A stretch of DNA of 64,000 nucleotides from Neisseria perflava (GCF_002863305.2 NZ_CP136962.1:1922001-1986000); one strand, 5' to 3'; positions 27,035 to 36,215 are shown, numbered from the stretch's first letter. The notes: generated by a model not told the origin, from the sequence alone. A program made the numbers and translations.

Positions 27035-27173
27035 GTTTTTATTTTGGGCTTGATGCTTACAGCTATTATCGGCAGGTTGTATGTTGTATGCATTGATGAC
27101 AAATTTGTGTTTGATGATGGTGTCTGAAATAGCAGATATGATGCGGTTTTTAAATTAACGGGGTAAGGTTTGG

Positions 27174-27473
27174 ATGACTGTTTGGTTTGTTTCCCGCCAC
27201 CAAGGTGCCATTGATTGGGCGGTGCGTGAATCAGGCTTTGCGATTGATCGTTTTGAGCCGCATTTGAATACGGATGAGGTCGCTGATGGCGATGTGGTAT
27301 TGGGTACGTTGCCGCTGCATTTGGCCGCGGATGTATGTGCCAAAGGTGCGGTATTTTATTTTTTACAGCTGCCGCAGGAGTTGTCGGGACGTGGATCTGA
27401 ATATACGGCCGATGAGATGGTATGTATGGGTGCGCGTTTACGCCGGTTTGATGTATCGAGCCGCGAGGATTAA
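27174..27473 (+). CDS. csx16: Csx16, type III accessory protein (predicted ring nuclease)
   Basis: This 99-residue protein matches the Csx16 (VVA1548) pattern: VWFVSRHQGAIDWA at the N-terminus, DRFEPHLNTDEVADGDVVLG near 24-43, LPLHLAADVCAKGAVFYFLQL near 45-65, and a final block ADEMVCMGARLRRFDV. Csx16 has been proposed as a ring nuclease that breaks cyclic oligoadenylate, the second messenger made by Cas10. It is divergent from cas2-cas1 and lies 27 bases upstream of the CARF gene, so the two form an operon. The nuclease role is family knowledge, not visible here. Confidence 0.87.
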   Translation: MTVWFVSRHQGAIDWAVRESGFAIDRFEPHLNTDEVADGDVVLGTLPLHLAADVCAKGAVFYFLQLPQELSGRGSEYTADEMVCMGARLRRFDVSSRED

Positions 27474-27500
27474 GGCGGCATATTGACAGGGAAAATGAAA

Positions 27501-28592
27501 ATGAAAGAAAAGATTTTGGTCGTGGTGTCGGGAATGACGCCGCAAATTATTACGGAAACTGTGTTTGCCCTTGCTCAAAAGCAATGGATTCCCAACCGTA
27601 TTGTGGCGCTGACGACTTTGGCCGGTGCTGAAAAAATCAAAAGCCGGCTGCTGGGTGAAAACGGATATTTCAGACGGCTGCGTCAGGAATATGATTTGCC
27701 GGATATTCACTTTGATGAGCATTCTATTGAGATTATCCGCGATGAGGATGGCTCTTTGGAAGATATTCGTACGCCGGAACAAAATAATGCGGCAGCAGAT
27801 ATGATTGTGCGATGGATTCGGGATTTGTGTGCCGATAAGAATACGGAGTTGCATATTTCGATTGCAGGCGGACGAAAATCTATGGGTTTTTATATCGGCT
27901 ATGCTTTGTCGCTTTTTGGCAGAAAACAGGACAAGATGTCCCATGTTTTGGTGGAAGAGGCTTTTGAAACGCATCCGGAATTTTTCTATCCGCCTAAAAA
28001 TGAGCTGTTTTTAAACACGAGCAAGCATGGGATGATGGATGCCTCTAAGGCACAAGTCATGTTGGCAGAAATTCCGTTTGTCCGCATGGGTGGCGGAAAA
28101 GTGGATTGGACGCTGACGGAAGGACAAACTTTTTCTCAAGCTGTGATGTGTATACAAGAAATGTTGGATGATACGCAGGTTGTTATTGATGTGGAAAAAG
28201 GGCACATCCACTTTGGTACGGTTTGCGTGGAAAATCTGACTCCTCGAGAATTTTCCGTCTATCTGACAATGGCGCAACTGTGTATAGACGGCCGGAAAAT
28301 CAAGCAGGAAGAAGAAGAGGAATTGGCACGCTTGGTTTGGGCAAACTATAAAAATCGCCGCAAAAAATCTGATGAGATTACATTGGAAAAATGGTTGGAA
28401 GACGATGGCGTGAAATTAGGCTCATTCTTTTGGGCTCGATTCGGGGAAGACCGCTCAAACATTGCGAAGAAATTCCGCAAGGTTATGGGGGAATACGGCA
28501 AACAATTTACCATCCATGCGGAGGGAAAACGTAATAAGCTGTATTATTTGCCTCTAGAGCCATCTTCTATCAATATTCAAAACAAGTCGTAG
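27501..28592 (+). CDS. NE0113-family CARF protein (annotated elsewhere as Csm6-type ring nuclease)
   Basis: The preferred start is ATG 27501 (MKEKILVVVSGMTPQIITE), eight bases after AGGGA; 363 residues. The N-terminal half is a CARF domain: VVVSGMTPQIITETVFAL at the start and SIAGGRKSMGFYIGYALSLFG near residue 135 form the ligand pocket. The C-terminal part (about 235-355) looks like a winged-helix domain (LTPREFSVYLTMAQL). No R-x(4-6)-H HEPN motif is visible, so it is probably not an RNase; a ring nuclease or a cyclic-oligoadenylate-sensing regulator fits better. It follows csx16 after 27 bases. Without Cas10 in the island, its signal must come from another locus or is absent. Confidence 0.85.
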   Translation: MKEKILVVVSGMTPQIITETVFALAQKQWIPNRIVALTTLAGAEKIKSRLLGENGYFRRLRQEYDLPDIHFDEHSIEIIRDEDGSLEDIRTPEQNNAAADMIVRWIRDLCADKNTELHISIAGGRKSMGFYIGYALSLFGRKQDKMSHVLVEEAFETHPEFFYPPKNELFLNTSKHGMMDASKAQVMLAEIPFVRMGGGKVDWTLTEGQTFSQAVMCIQEMLDDTQVVIDVEKGHIHFGTVCVENLTPREFSVYLTMAQLCIDGRKIKQEEEEELARLVWANYKNRRKKSDEITLEKWLEDDGVKLGSFFWARFGEDRSNIAKKFRKVMGEYGKQFTIHAEGKRNKLYYLPLEPSSINIQNKS

Positions 28593-28599
28593 CCCAAGC

Positions 28600-28632
28600 A
28601 AAGGCCGTCTGAATTTTTCAGACGGCCTTTTT
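28600..28632. terminator. Hairpin between the CARF gene and rsgA
   Basis: An uptake-type inverted pair with T-rich flanks sits between two convergent genes and marks the right border of the CRISPR island. Confidence 0.8.
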
Positions 28633-28663
28633 ATTTATCCAAACGCTTATTTCCGTTAAAACT

Positions 28664-29530
28664 TTATCTCAACAATTCATCGGTAACGCGTTGCAGAAAT
28701 TCGATGCGCTCGGGTTTGGCTTCGCCTGATTCGGCAGCAGCTTTGACGGCGCAGCCTGGTTCGGCGCGGTGGGTGCAGTTGTGGAAACGGCACTGGCCGA
28801 TAAGGTGGCGCAGGTCGGGGAAGTATTGCAATAAATCGGCGGCTTGGAGATGGTGCAGGCCGAATTCTTGCAGGCCGGGGGAATCGATGAGTCGGGTTTC
28901 TGCGTTTAAATCGTATAGTTGGGCGTGGGTGGTGGTGTGTTTGCCGGAGTCGAGCGCGGTGGAAATGTCGCCGGTTCGGGCGGCTTGGTTGCCGAGTAGG
29001 ACGTTGGTCAGGGTGGACTTGCCCATGCCGCTTTGTCCGAGCAGGATGTTGGTTTGCCCTTCTAAAATGGGACGCAGGATGTCGGCGTTTTCCAATGCGT
29101 TGGTTTCGACCACTAAATAGCCGAGGGTTTCGTAGAATTTGAGTTTCTCGCGCCATTGGGCGGTTTCGGGGAGGTCGGCTTTGTTGAGGACGATAACGGC
29201 GTCGATGCCGGCCGCTTCTGCCGCGAGGAGGGCGCGTTGCAACAGGGCTTCGCTGGGTGAGGGACTGGCGGCGGTTACGATGAGCAGTTGGGTAACGTTG
29301 GCGGCAATCAGTTTGGTTTTCCACGCGTCTTGGCGGTAGAGCAGGCTTTCGCGCGGGAGGTAGTCTTCAATCACGACTTGTTCGCCGTTGATGGGGCTGA
29401 TGCGGACTTGGTCGCCGCAGGCGAAATCGACGCGTTTTTTACGGGTGGTGGCGTCATATGTTTGGCCGTCGGGGGTGCGGACAATATAGCGGCGGCCATA
29501 GCTGGTAATGATTTGGGCGGTATCGGTCAT
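28664..29530 (-). CDS. rsgA: Ribosome small-subunit-dependent GTPase RsgA
   Basis: This 288-residue protein has an N-terminal OB fold, then a circularly permuted GTPase: G4 VLNKADLP near residue 118, G1 GQSGMGKSTL near 165, G2 around GKHTTTHAQLY near 197 and G3 DSPGLQEFGL near 216. A C-terminal zinc-binding part (CRFHNCTHRAEPGC) follows near 248-261. It helps late maturation of the 30S ribosomal subunit by testing the decoding centre. Confidence 0.97.
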   Translation of the reverse strand: MTDTAQIITSYGRRYIVRTPDGQTYDATTRKKRVDFACGDQVRISPINGEQVVIEDYLPRESLLYRQDAWKTKLIAANVTQLLIVTAASPSPSEALLQRALLAAEAAGIDAVIVLNKADLPETAQWREKLKFYETLGYLVVETNALENADILRPILEGQTNILLGQSGMGKSTLTNVLLGNQAARTGDISTALDSGKHTTTHAQLYDLNAETRLIDSPGLQEFGLHHLQAADLLQYFPDLRHLIGQCRFHNCTHRAEPGCAVKAAAESGEAKPERIEFLQRVTDELLR

Positions 29531-29680
29531 GATGGGGTTTATTGTTTGGAATGGTGTGATTGTACCGAAAGTCGGCTATGGCCGTCTGAAAACTTGTTTG
29601 CACCTTTTAACTTTCTTTGGCTTGGTTTTTGGGTGTTTCTGCCCTATATTTACAATGTATTTGTTTTCAGGAGATTTTTT

Positions 29681-30298
29681 ATGGATTTCAGTCAGTTGCT
29701 CAATCAGGTTTTGGGTGCGGCTCAAAAAGGCGGCAAAGCGGTGGCGGACAGCCCGCTCAATTCTTTCGGCGGCGGCGCGCTGACGGGTGCTTTGGCATCG
29801 ATGCTGTTGAAAAAGAAAAACGCGAAGAAACTGGTAAAGGCCGGCTCGGTCGCCGCTTTGGGTTTTCTGGCTTATAAAGGCTATCAAAACTGGAAACAAA
29901 ACCGCCAGCAGGACGAATTGCCGCAAAGTGCTTTCCAACCTGTCGGTCTGATTGGTGAAAACCACAGCCGTGTGATTTTGCAAACGATGATTGCGGCGGC
30001 GGCTTCAGACGGCCTGATTGACGATGCGGAACGCGCGGCCATTGAGCGTGAAAGCGGCAGCGATGCGGAAACGGCGGCATGGCTGCAGGCGGAATATGCG
30101 CAACCGGCCTCTATCGAGCAAATTGCCGCTTCGGTCGGCAGCGACGAGGCTTTGGCAGCCGAAACTTATCTGGCGGCCAGATTGGTCTGCGCGGACTTAT
30201 CACGCAAGGAAATCGTGTTCCTGAGCCGTTTGTCCCAAGCTTTGAATTTGGACGACCAACTGGTCGAAAGTTTGGAAAAACAGCTCGAATTGGCTTGA
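29681..30298 (+). CDS. DUF533/YebE-like inner-membrane protein with TerB-like domain
   Basis: The open frame is longer, but the real start is ATG 29681 behind CAGGAGA, giving 205 residues. The N-terminus is glycine-rich (FGGGALTGALASMLL) and a short hydrophobic stretch near residues 50-62 (AGSVAALGFLAYKGY) may insert in the membrane. The rest (about 90-205) is a helical TerB-like domain with MIAAAASDGLIDDAERAAI and FLSRLSQALNLDDQLVE. The DUF533 family has no settled function; in enterobacteria yebE responds to envelope stress. Confidence 0.82.
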   Translation: MDFSQLLNQVLGAAQKGGKAVADSPLNSFGGGALTGALASMLLKKKNAKKLVKAGSVAALGFLAYKGYQNWKQNRQQDELPQSAFQPVGLIGENHSRVILQTMIAAAASDGLIDDAERAAIERESGSDAETAAWLQAEYAQPASIEQIAASVGSDEALAAETYLAARLVCADLSRKEIVFLSRLSQALNLDDQLVESLEKQLELA

Positions 30299-30307
30299 GC
30301 TTGATTT

Positions 30308-30343
30308 AAAAGGCCGTCTGAAACCTGATTTCAGACGGCCTTT
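30308..30343 (+). terminator. Hairpin behind the DUF533 gene
   Basis: A uptake-type stem, ten bases after the stop, with TTTC after it. Confidence 0.75.
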
Positions 30344-30397
30344 CGACTTAATTTCAGAGTAAAATAACCCTTTCGACATATTAAAGGCTGTCTGAAC

Positions 30398-31318
30398 ATG
30401 AATAAACTTTTTTCCACATTCAAAACGTTTTTAGCCGCTTCGTCCGTCTTGGTATTGGCTGCCTGTCCGAGCGGCAACGCGCCGCAATCCAAACCTTCTG
30501 CACAGGGTCAAAATACGGTTTCGCGTCCTGCACCCAAACCGAAAGCCACGGTTGCGCTGGCTTTGGGTGGCGGCGCGTCCAAAGGCTTTGCTCATATCGG
30601 GATTATTAAGGTTTTGAAAGAAAACAATATTCCGGTCAAAATCGTTACCGGCACATCCGCCGGCTCGATTGTCGGCAGTATGTACGCTTCGGGAATGTCG
30701 CCCGACCGCCTCGAATTGGAAGCGGAAATTTTGGGTAAAACCGATTTGGTGGATTTGACCTTGTCCACCAGCGGCTTCATCAAAGGCGAAAAACTGCAAA
30801 ACTACATCAACCGCAAAGTCGGCAACCGCCCGATGCAGCAGTTCCCCATCAAATTTGCCGCCGTTGCGACCGATTTTGAAAGCGGTAAACCTGTGGTATT
30901 TAACGTAGGCAATGCCGGACAGGCAGTCCGCGCTTCTGCTTCGATTCCGAACGTGTTTCAACCTGTCGTCATCGGCAGCCGCAAATATGTAGACGGCGGC
31001 CTGTCACAGCCCGTACCGGTCAGCGCGGCGAAAAAAATGGGCGCAAACTTCATCATTGCCGTCGATATTTCCGCCCGTCCGGCCAAAAATGTCAGCCAAG
31101 GCATGTTCTCCTATCTTGACCAAACCTTCAACGTGATGAGCCAAACCGCCTTACGCCAAGAATTGGGACAAGCCAATGTGGTCATCAAACCGCAGGTTTT
31201 GGAGCTGGGTTCGGTTGGCGGTTTCGACCAAAAACAACGCGCCATCCAATTGGGCGAACAGGCCGCACGCGCCGCCCTGCCTGAAATCAAACGCAAACTG
31301 GCGGCATATCAGTATTAA
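30398..31318 (+). CDS. Patatin-like phospholipase lipoprotein (RssA family)
   Basis: This 306-residue protein has a lipoprotein signal with lipobox LAAC (cysteine near residue 23) and a proline-rich linker to about 47. The patatin domain shows the oxyanion loop GGGASKGFAHIG, the nucleophile elbow GTSAGS (serine near 88) and the DGG of the catalytic aspartate (YVDGGLSQP near 206). It is expected to be membrane-anchored in the envelope and to hydrolyse acyl esters of lipids. The natural substrate is unknown. Confidence 0.9.
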   Translation: MNKLFSTFKTFLAASSVLVLAACPSGNAPQSKPSAQGQNTVSRPAPKPKATVALALGGGASKGFAHIGIIKVLKENNIPVKIVTGTSAGSIVGSMYASGMSPDRLELEAEILGKTDLVDLTLSTSGFIKGEKLQNYINRKVGNRPMQQFPIKFAAVATDFESGKPVVFNVGNAGQAVRASASIPNVFQPVVIGSRKYVDGGLSQPVPVSAAKKMGANFIIAVDISARPAKNVSQGMFSYLDQTFNVMSQTALRQELGQANVVIKPQVLELGSVGGFDQKQRAIQLGEQAARAALPEIKRKLAAYQY

Positions 31319-31334
31319 TCATCCGCCGTTTGAA

Positions 31335-31371
31335 CAGGCCGTCTGAAAGTATGTTTTTCAGACGGCCTTTC
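31335..31371 (+). terminator. Hairpin behind the patatin-like gene
   Basis: An inverted uptake pair around GTATGTT, followed by TTTC. Confidence 0.75.
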
Positions 31372-31426
31372 TTGTGCAAATCTGCTAAAATCACGCGTTT
31401 CCTACAAATCATAAAATCCTAAAAAA

Positions 31427-33283
31427 ATGAATATCTTTTACGAAGAGTCCGGCCAATTCAAAGTTGCCTCAATCGTCCAAAAAAACGACGCCACCTACCA
31501 AGTCGATACCCAACACGGCAAACGCACCAAAGTGAAGGCAAACAATGTCTTTGCCGAGTTTGACGGCGATATGGCGGCGTTTTTGGAGAACGCGCAGGCA
31601 CAGGCGGCGGACATCGACACCGATTTATTGTGGGAAGTATGCGGCGAAGAAGAATTTACCGCCGAAGCCATCGCCGAAGAATATTACGGCCATGCGCCGA
31701 CCAAAACCGAGCTGGCGGCGACTTTGATTGCGCTGTACGCCGCGCCGATGTATTTCTACAAAAAAGCCAAAGGCGTGTTCAAAGCCGCGCCAGAAGAAAC
31801 TTTGAAACAGGCACTTGCCGCCATCGAACGCAAAAAACAGCAAGACGCGCAAATCGACGCTTGGGCAGAAGCCTTGAAACGCGGCGAGATGCCGTCTGAA
31901 ATCGCGGCGGATTTGAAAACCATCTTACACGCACCCGACAAGCAGTCGCTGACTTACAAAGCCTTTACCAAAGCCGCTGACGCGCTGAAAACCTCCGCCT
32001 ACGAACTGGCGAAAAAAACGGGCGGCATTACGTCCATTCCCCAATACCTGCAAGACGGATTTGAAATCAAATACTTCCCTAAAGGAACAGGCTTCCCCGA
32101 CTTTCCGCTTCCTGAAATGCCCGACCTGCCCAAGGCCGACGTTACCGCCTTTTCCATTGACGACGAATCGACCACCGAAGTTGATGATGCTTTGAGCCTG
32201 ACCGACTTGGGCAATGGCATGAAACGCGTCGGTATCCACATCGCCGCACCGTCGCTTGCCATTAAACAAGGCGACAAAATGGAAAAAAACATCATGGACC
32301 GCTTGAGCACGGTTTATTTCCCCGGCGGCAAAATCACTATGTTGCCCGAAAACTGGATTGCCGCGTTCAGCCTTGATGCAGGCGCATACCGCCCTTCCAT
32401 CAGCATTTATTTCGATGTGGACAACGAGTTCAACGTCGGCGCACCGACCTGCAAAATCGAAGCGGTCAACATCGCTGAAAACCTGCGCATTCAAACCATC
32501 GAGCCGCATTTCAACGCCGAAACCGGCTTGGACGAAGCGGGCGAAATGATGTTTGCCCACCATCAAGACCTGATTTGGTTCTATCAATTTGCCATCGCCC
32601 TGCAAAAAGCGCGCAGCAAATACGAGCCCGACCGCGCGCCTCAATACGATTACAGCATCGAATTGGATGAGGAAGGCAACGTATCCGTCGTCCGCCGCGA
32701 ACGCGGTTCGCCCATCGATACGCTGGTCAGCGAGATGATGATTCTTGCCAACAGCACTTGGGCGCAAATGCTGGATGAAAACGAGCTGCCCGGCCTTTTC
32801 CGCGTCCAACCGGCAGGCAAAGTGCGCATGAGCACCAAGTCCGAGCCGCACATCGGCATGGGCGTGCAGCATTACGGCTGGTTTACCTCGCCGCTGCGCC
32901 GCGCCGCCGACTACATCAACCAAAAGCAGCTGATCAGCCTGATAGACGACACTGCCGAGCCACTGTATCAAAACAGCGATGCCGAGCTTTTCGCCGCGCT
33001 ACGCGACTTTGATGCCGCCTATACAGCCTACGCCGACTTCCAACGCCAAATGGAAGCCTACTGGAGCCTCGTCTATCTGCAACAGCAAGGCACGAGCGAG
33101 CTAACGGCCACCATCCTCAAAGAAGACCTCGTTCGCATTGAAGGCCTGCCGCTGGTAACGCGCGCGACCGGTATTCCGTTTGATGCGCTGCCCAAATCGC
33201 AGGCATTGTTCAAAATCACTGAATTGGATGCCGAGAAGCAGTTTATCGCGCTCAACTATCAAAAAGCCGTTTTACCGGGCTGA
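31427..33283 (+). CDS. RNase II-family (RNB domain) exoribonuclease
   Basis: This 618-residue protein has the RNB catalytic domain from about residue 235 to 540: AFSIDDESTTEVDDALS near 240-256 carries the acidic metal ligands, DRLSTVYFPGGKITMLP lies near 290, and YGWFTSPLRRAADYINQ near 485 is the signature with the conserved arginines. The N-terminal part is smaller than in RNase R, and no clear S1 domain is seen at the C-terminus, so it differs from standard Rnb and Rnr. It should degrade RNA 3' to 5' in the cytosol. It is alone in its transcript. Confidence 0.88.
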   Translation: MNIFYEESGQFKVASIVQKNDATYQVDTQHGKRTKVKANNVFAEFDGDMAAFLENAQAQAADIDTDLLWEVCGEEEFTAEAIAEEYYGHAPTKTELAATLIALYAAPMYFYKKAKGVFKAAPEETLKQALAAIERKKQQDAQIDAWAEALKRGEMPSEIAADLKTILHAPDKQSLTYKAFTKAADALKTSAYELAKKTGGITSIPQYLQDGFEIKYFPKGTGFPDFPLPEMPDLPKADVTAFSIDDESTTEVDDALSLTDLGNGMKRVGIHIAAPSLAIKQGDKMEKNIMDRLSTVYFPGGKITMLPENWIAAFSLDAGAYRPSISIYFDVDNEFNVGAPTCKIEAVNIAENLRIQTIEPHFNAETGLDEAGEMMFAHHQDLIWFYQFAIALQKARSKYEPDRAPQYDYSIELDEEGNVSVVRRERGSPIDTLVSEMMILANSTWAQMLDENELPGLFRVQPAGKVRMSTKSEPHIGMGVQHYGWFTSPLRRAADYINQKQLISLIDDTAEPLYQNSDAELFAALRDFDAAYTAYADFQRQMEAYWSLVYLQQQGTSELTATILKEDLVRIEGLPLVTRATGIPFDALPKSQALFKITELDAEKQFIALNYQKAVLPG

Positions 33284-33300
33284 TAACGTTATTCCGTTTT

Positions 33301-33369
33301 AAAAAAGGCCGTCTGAACAAAGAAACAGAAATCTTTGATTTCGTTTTCATCCCTGTTCAGACGGCCTTC
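33301..33369 (+). terminator. Long-loop uptake-sequence pair before xseB
   Basis: AAGGCCGTCTGAACA pairs with TGTTCAGACGGCCTT across a loop of about 36 bases that holds a further weak repeat (GAAATC / GATTTC). It lies after the RNB-domain gene, but the long loop makes it a poor terminator. Confidence 0.5.
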
Positions 33370-33418
33370 ATCATCTAAAAATGCTACAATTCCCCTTTTC
33401 TGCCCATCATTTCAAACC

Positions 33419-33646
33419 ATGAAAAAAAACGCCCCCCAATCCTTTGAAGAAGCCTTATCCCGCCTCGAAACCCTGACCCAGGCCATGCAAAGCAGCGAAA
33501 TGCCGCTGGAAGACGCTCTGGCCGCCTATCAGGAAGGCAACGAATTGGTCAGATACTGCCAAACCAAATTGGCGGAAGTCGAGCAAAAATTGCAAGTCTT
33601 GGATGCCGGCGAACTGAAGGAGTTGAACCTTGAACCCGGCGAATGA
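33419..33646 (+). CDS. xseB: Exodeoxyribonuclease VII small subunit
   Basis: The start is ATG 33419 ([19 protein letters not shown]), giving 75 residues, normal for XseB. The helical hairpin contains [16 protein letters not shown] and [17 protein letters not shown], the family signature. It forms with XseA an enzyme that trims single-stranded DNA in both directions. xseA lies elsewhere. The 3' end overlaps ispA by 17 bases, a common gene pair in bacteria. The start region carries an A8 and a C6 run close together. Confidence 0.93.
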   Translation: MKKNAPQSFEEALSRLETLTQAMQSSEMPLEDALAAYQEGNELVRYCQTKLAEVEQKLQVLDAGELKELNLEPGE

Positions 33647-34526
33647 ACTCAAAACATGGCAACAAAAAGCCCAAGCGCAAACCGAATTGCTGCTGGCGCA
33701 TTTCTTGCCGTCTGAAAGCCAAGTGCCGCACACGCTGCATGAAGCCATGCGTTACGTTACCCTCGGCGGCGGCAAACGGCTGCGCCCGCTCTTGGTGCTT
33801 GCCGCATCCGAATTGGGCGAAGCAAACCAAAATGCCGTCGAGCAGGCGATGGCGGCCATCGAAATGGTGCACGTCTATTCGCTGGTTCACGACGATATGC
33901 CGGCGATGGACAACGACAGCCTGCGCCGCGGCAAACCGACCTGCCATGTGCAATACGATGAAGCAACCGCCCTTTTGGTCGGCGATGCGCTGCAAACCCA
34001 AGCCTTTGATGTATTGAGCCGTCCGACAGGCCTGCCTGCCGAACGTCAGCTTGCCATGTTATCCACACTGGCCCAAGCATCCGGCAGCCTCGGCATGGCG
34101 GGCGGACAAGCCATCGACCTTGCCAATGTCGGCAAAGCCATGAATCAGGCCGAACTGGAACAGATGCACAGCCTCAAAACCGGCGCACTCATCCGCGCGG
34201 CCGTGGCCTTAGGCGCACTTTCCTGCCCAGACTTAACACCGGCGCAAATCCAAACCTTAGACCACTACGCCGCCAAATTGGGCCTGGCTTTCCAAGTGAT
34301 CGACGATGTATTGGACTGCGAAGCCGATACCGCCACCTTGGGCAAAACCGCCGGCAAAGACTCGGACAACGACAAACCGACCTACGTCAAACTGATGGGC
34401 CTGCACGCCGCGCGTACTTACGCAGAGACGCTGATTGCAGAAGCCGTTTCCCTGATCGAGCCATTCGGCGACAAAGCCCTGCGTCTGCGCCAACTGGCCG
34501 AGTTCGTTACCGCACGGAAAAACTAA
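33630..34526 (+). CDS. ispA: Farnesyl diphosphate synthase (polyprenyl synthetase)
   Basis: The start is TTG 33630, placed eight bases after AAGGAG inside the end of xseB; 298 residues. The two aspartate-rich motifs are [11 protein letters not shown] near residue 89 and [10 protein letters not shown] near 229. [10 protein letters not shown] near 46 binds diphosphate. The enzyme joins isopentenyl and dimethylallyl diphosphate to give C15 farnesyl diphosphate for undecaprenyl lipid and quinone tails. Coupling to xseB is typical of proteobacteria. Confidence 0.93.
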   Translation: MNPANELKTWQQKAQAQTELLLAHFLPSESQVPHTLHEAMRYVTLGGGKRLRPLLVLAASELGEANQNAVEQAMAAIEMVHVYSLVHDDMPAMDNDSLRRGKPTCHVQYDEATALLVGDALQTQAFDVLSRPTGLPAERQLAMLSTLAQASGSLGMAGGQAIDLANVGKAMNQAELEQMHSLKTGALIRAAVALGALSCPDLTPAQIQTLDHYAAKLGLAFQVIDDVLDCEADTATLGKTAGKDSDNDKPTYVKLMGLHAARTYAETLIAEAVSLIEPFGDKALRLRQLAEFVTARKN

Positions 34527-34540
34527 ACCTGCAAATAAAT

Positions 34541-34585
34541 AAAGGCCGTCTGAAACCTGATTTTAGGTTTCAGACGGCCTTTTTA
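34541..34585. terminator. Hairpin between ispA and ftsY
   Basis: A perfect stem extended beyond the uptake word (AAAGGCCGTCTGAAACCT), with T5 after it, between convergent genes. Confidence 0.85.
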
Positions 34586-34682
34586 ACAGCTTGTTTGGCT
34601 GGTATCAACCGAATGCTGAATCTTTCAAAATATAGCTCAGAAATCCCCCGCAAACTGTGTTTACAAGCCTCAGCCTGTCTAT

Positions 34683-36215
34683 TTAATCCAATAGGGCATC
34701 CACGAACGCTTTGGCATTAAACGGACGCAAATCATCGATGCCTTCGCCTACGCCGATATAGCGGACAGGAACTGGGCGGTCAGAGGCAAGGGCGGCAAGG
34801 ATACCGCCTTTGGCTGTACCGTCGAGTTTGGTGACGATAAGGCCGGTCAGACCCAGAGCTTCGTCAAAGGCTTTGACTTGGTTGACGGCGTTTTGACCAA
34901 TGTTGGCATCAAGCACGACGATGATTTCATGTGGCGCATCAGGCATGGCTTTTTGCAACACGCGCTTCACTTTTTTGATTTCTTCCATCAAATGAAGCTG
35001 CGTCGGCAGGCGTCCGGCTGTATCAGCCAGCACGATATCGATCCCACGCGCTTTGGCGGCTTGGACAGCATCGAAGCAAACGGCTGCGGAATCGCCTGTG
35101 GTTTGCGAAATCACGGTTACATTGTTGCGCTCGCCCCAAGCCTGAAGCTGCTCACGCGCGGCGGCACGGAAAGTATCGCCTGCCGCCAGCAACACAGATT
35201 TGCCCTGCGCTTGGAAATATTTGGCCAGTTTGCCGATAGACGTGGTTTTGCCTGCACCGTTGATACCGGCAAGCATAATCACGAAAGGCTCCTTGGTTTC
35301 CGGCAAGACCAAAGGCTTCTCCAGAGGCTTAATCAAGTCGTACAGCGCATCCTTCAGCGCGCCGCGCAATTCGTTGCCATCTTTGAGGCCTTTGAGGCTG
35401 ACACGGTCGCGCACGTCTTTCATCAAGTATTCGGTGGCTTCCATGCCCATATCGCTGGTAATCAGAACAGTTTCCAGCTCTTCGTACAAATCCTCGTCGA
35501 TTTGCCCGCCGCCAAACACGCCGGCCAACGATTTTGCCATTTTGTCACGTGATTTGGTCAAGCCTTGTTTCAAACGCGCAGCCCAACTGAGCTTGGGTTC
35601 TTCTGCCTGAGCAGGGGCTTCAGCCGGTGTTTCCGCAATGGCTTCTTGAACTTGCTCGACAGCTTCGCTAACTGCTTCAACAGCTTCTTCTTTGACCGTT
35701 TCGGCCTGTTCTGCTGCTTCCTCAGCAACCTCGGCCACTTCAGACGGCATCTCGGCAACGGTTTCTTGAACCTGCTCAACAGCCTCGCTGACGGTTTCAA
35801 CTGCTGCTTCTTTTGCCGCCTCAGCCTGTTCTGCTGCTTCCTCAGCAACCTCGGCCACTTCAGACGGCATCTCGGCAACGGCTTCTTGAACCTGATCAAC
35901 AGCCTCGCTGACGGTTTCAACGGCCGCTTCTTTTGCCACTTCAACGTGTTCTTCTACTTTTTCGATTGTTTCAGACGGCGTTTCGGTCAAAGCTTCCCGA
36001 ACCTGCTCGACGGTTTCGCTGACAGTTTCAACAGCCGATTCGACAACTGATTCAATATGCCCTTTGACGCTTTCTGCTAAAGATTCGGCATCTTCTTTAA
36101 TATTTTCAACTACTTGAGCAACTTCAGATTCTACTTTTGCTGCGGTTTCCTGAACTTGAGCCTCCTCAGGAGCCGGAGTTTCCTGTTTTTTCTTGCGACG
36201 GAAGAAGCTGAACAT
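34683..36215 (-). CDS. ftsY: Signal recognition particle receptor FtsY
   Basis: This 510-residue protein has a basic N-terminus (MFSFFRRKKKQ), an unusually repetitive acidic A domain (about residues 15-205), and a C-terminal NG GTPase: N domain with SRDKMAKSLAGVFGG, G1 GINGAGKTTSIGKL near 308, G3 DTAGRLPTQ near 388 and G4 TKLDGTAKGG near 453. FtsY docks ribosome-bound SRP at the membrane for co-translational insertion. The A domain consists of about four 40-residue repeats. Confidence 0.96.
   Translation of the reverse strand: MFSFFRRKKKQETPAPEEAQVQETAAKVESEVAQVVENIKEDAESLAESVKGHIESVVESAVETVSETVEQVREALTETPSETIEKVEEHVEVAKEAAVETVSEAVDQVQEAVAEMPSEVAEVAEEAAEQAEAAKEAAVETVSEAVEQVQETVAEMPSEVAEVAEEAAEQAETVKEEAVEAVSEAVEQVQEAIAETPAEAPAQAEEPKLSWAARLKQGLTKSRDKMAKSLAGVFGGGQIDEDLYEELETVLITSDMGMEATEYLMKDVRDRVSLKGLKDGNELRGALKDALYDLIKPLEKPLVLPETKEPFVIMLAGINGAGKTTSIGKLAKYFQAQGKSVLLAAGDTFRAAAREQLQAWGERNNVTVISQTTGDSAAVCFDAVQAAKARGIDIVLADTAGRLPTQLHLMEEIKKVKRVLQKAMPDAPHEIIVVLDANIGQNAVNQVKAFDEALGLTGLIVTKLDGTAKGGILAALASDRPVPVRYIGVGEGIDDLRPFNAKAFVDALLD
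35701..35940. repeat. Two near-identical 120-bp tandem repeats inside ftsY
   Basis: Bases 35701-35820 and 35821-35940 are the same except for a few substitutions and encode the 40-residue unit with VSEAVxQVQExVAEMPSEV. More diverged copies flank them on both sides (to about 35640 and 36030). The unit contains an uptake word (TTCAGACGGCAT). Repeat number could vary by slippage or recombination without breaking the frame. Confidence 0.85.

Noticed and set aside
27035..27173. Toxin-antitoxin pair between cas genes
   Set aside because: Only a short promoter gap is present; csx16 explains the small gene that follows.
33421..33436. A8 and C6 runs at the xseB start as a phase-variation switch
   Set aside because: The tracts are short for switching, the gene is a housekeeping one, and the runs are explained by lysine and proline codons.
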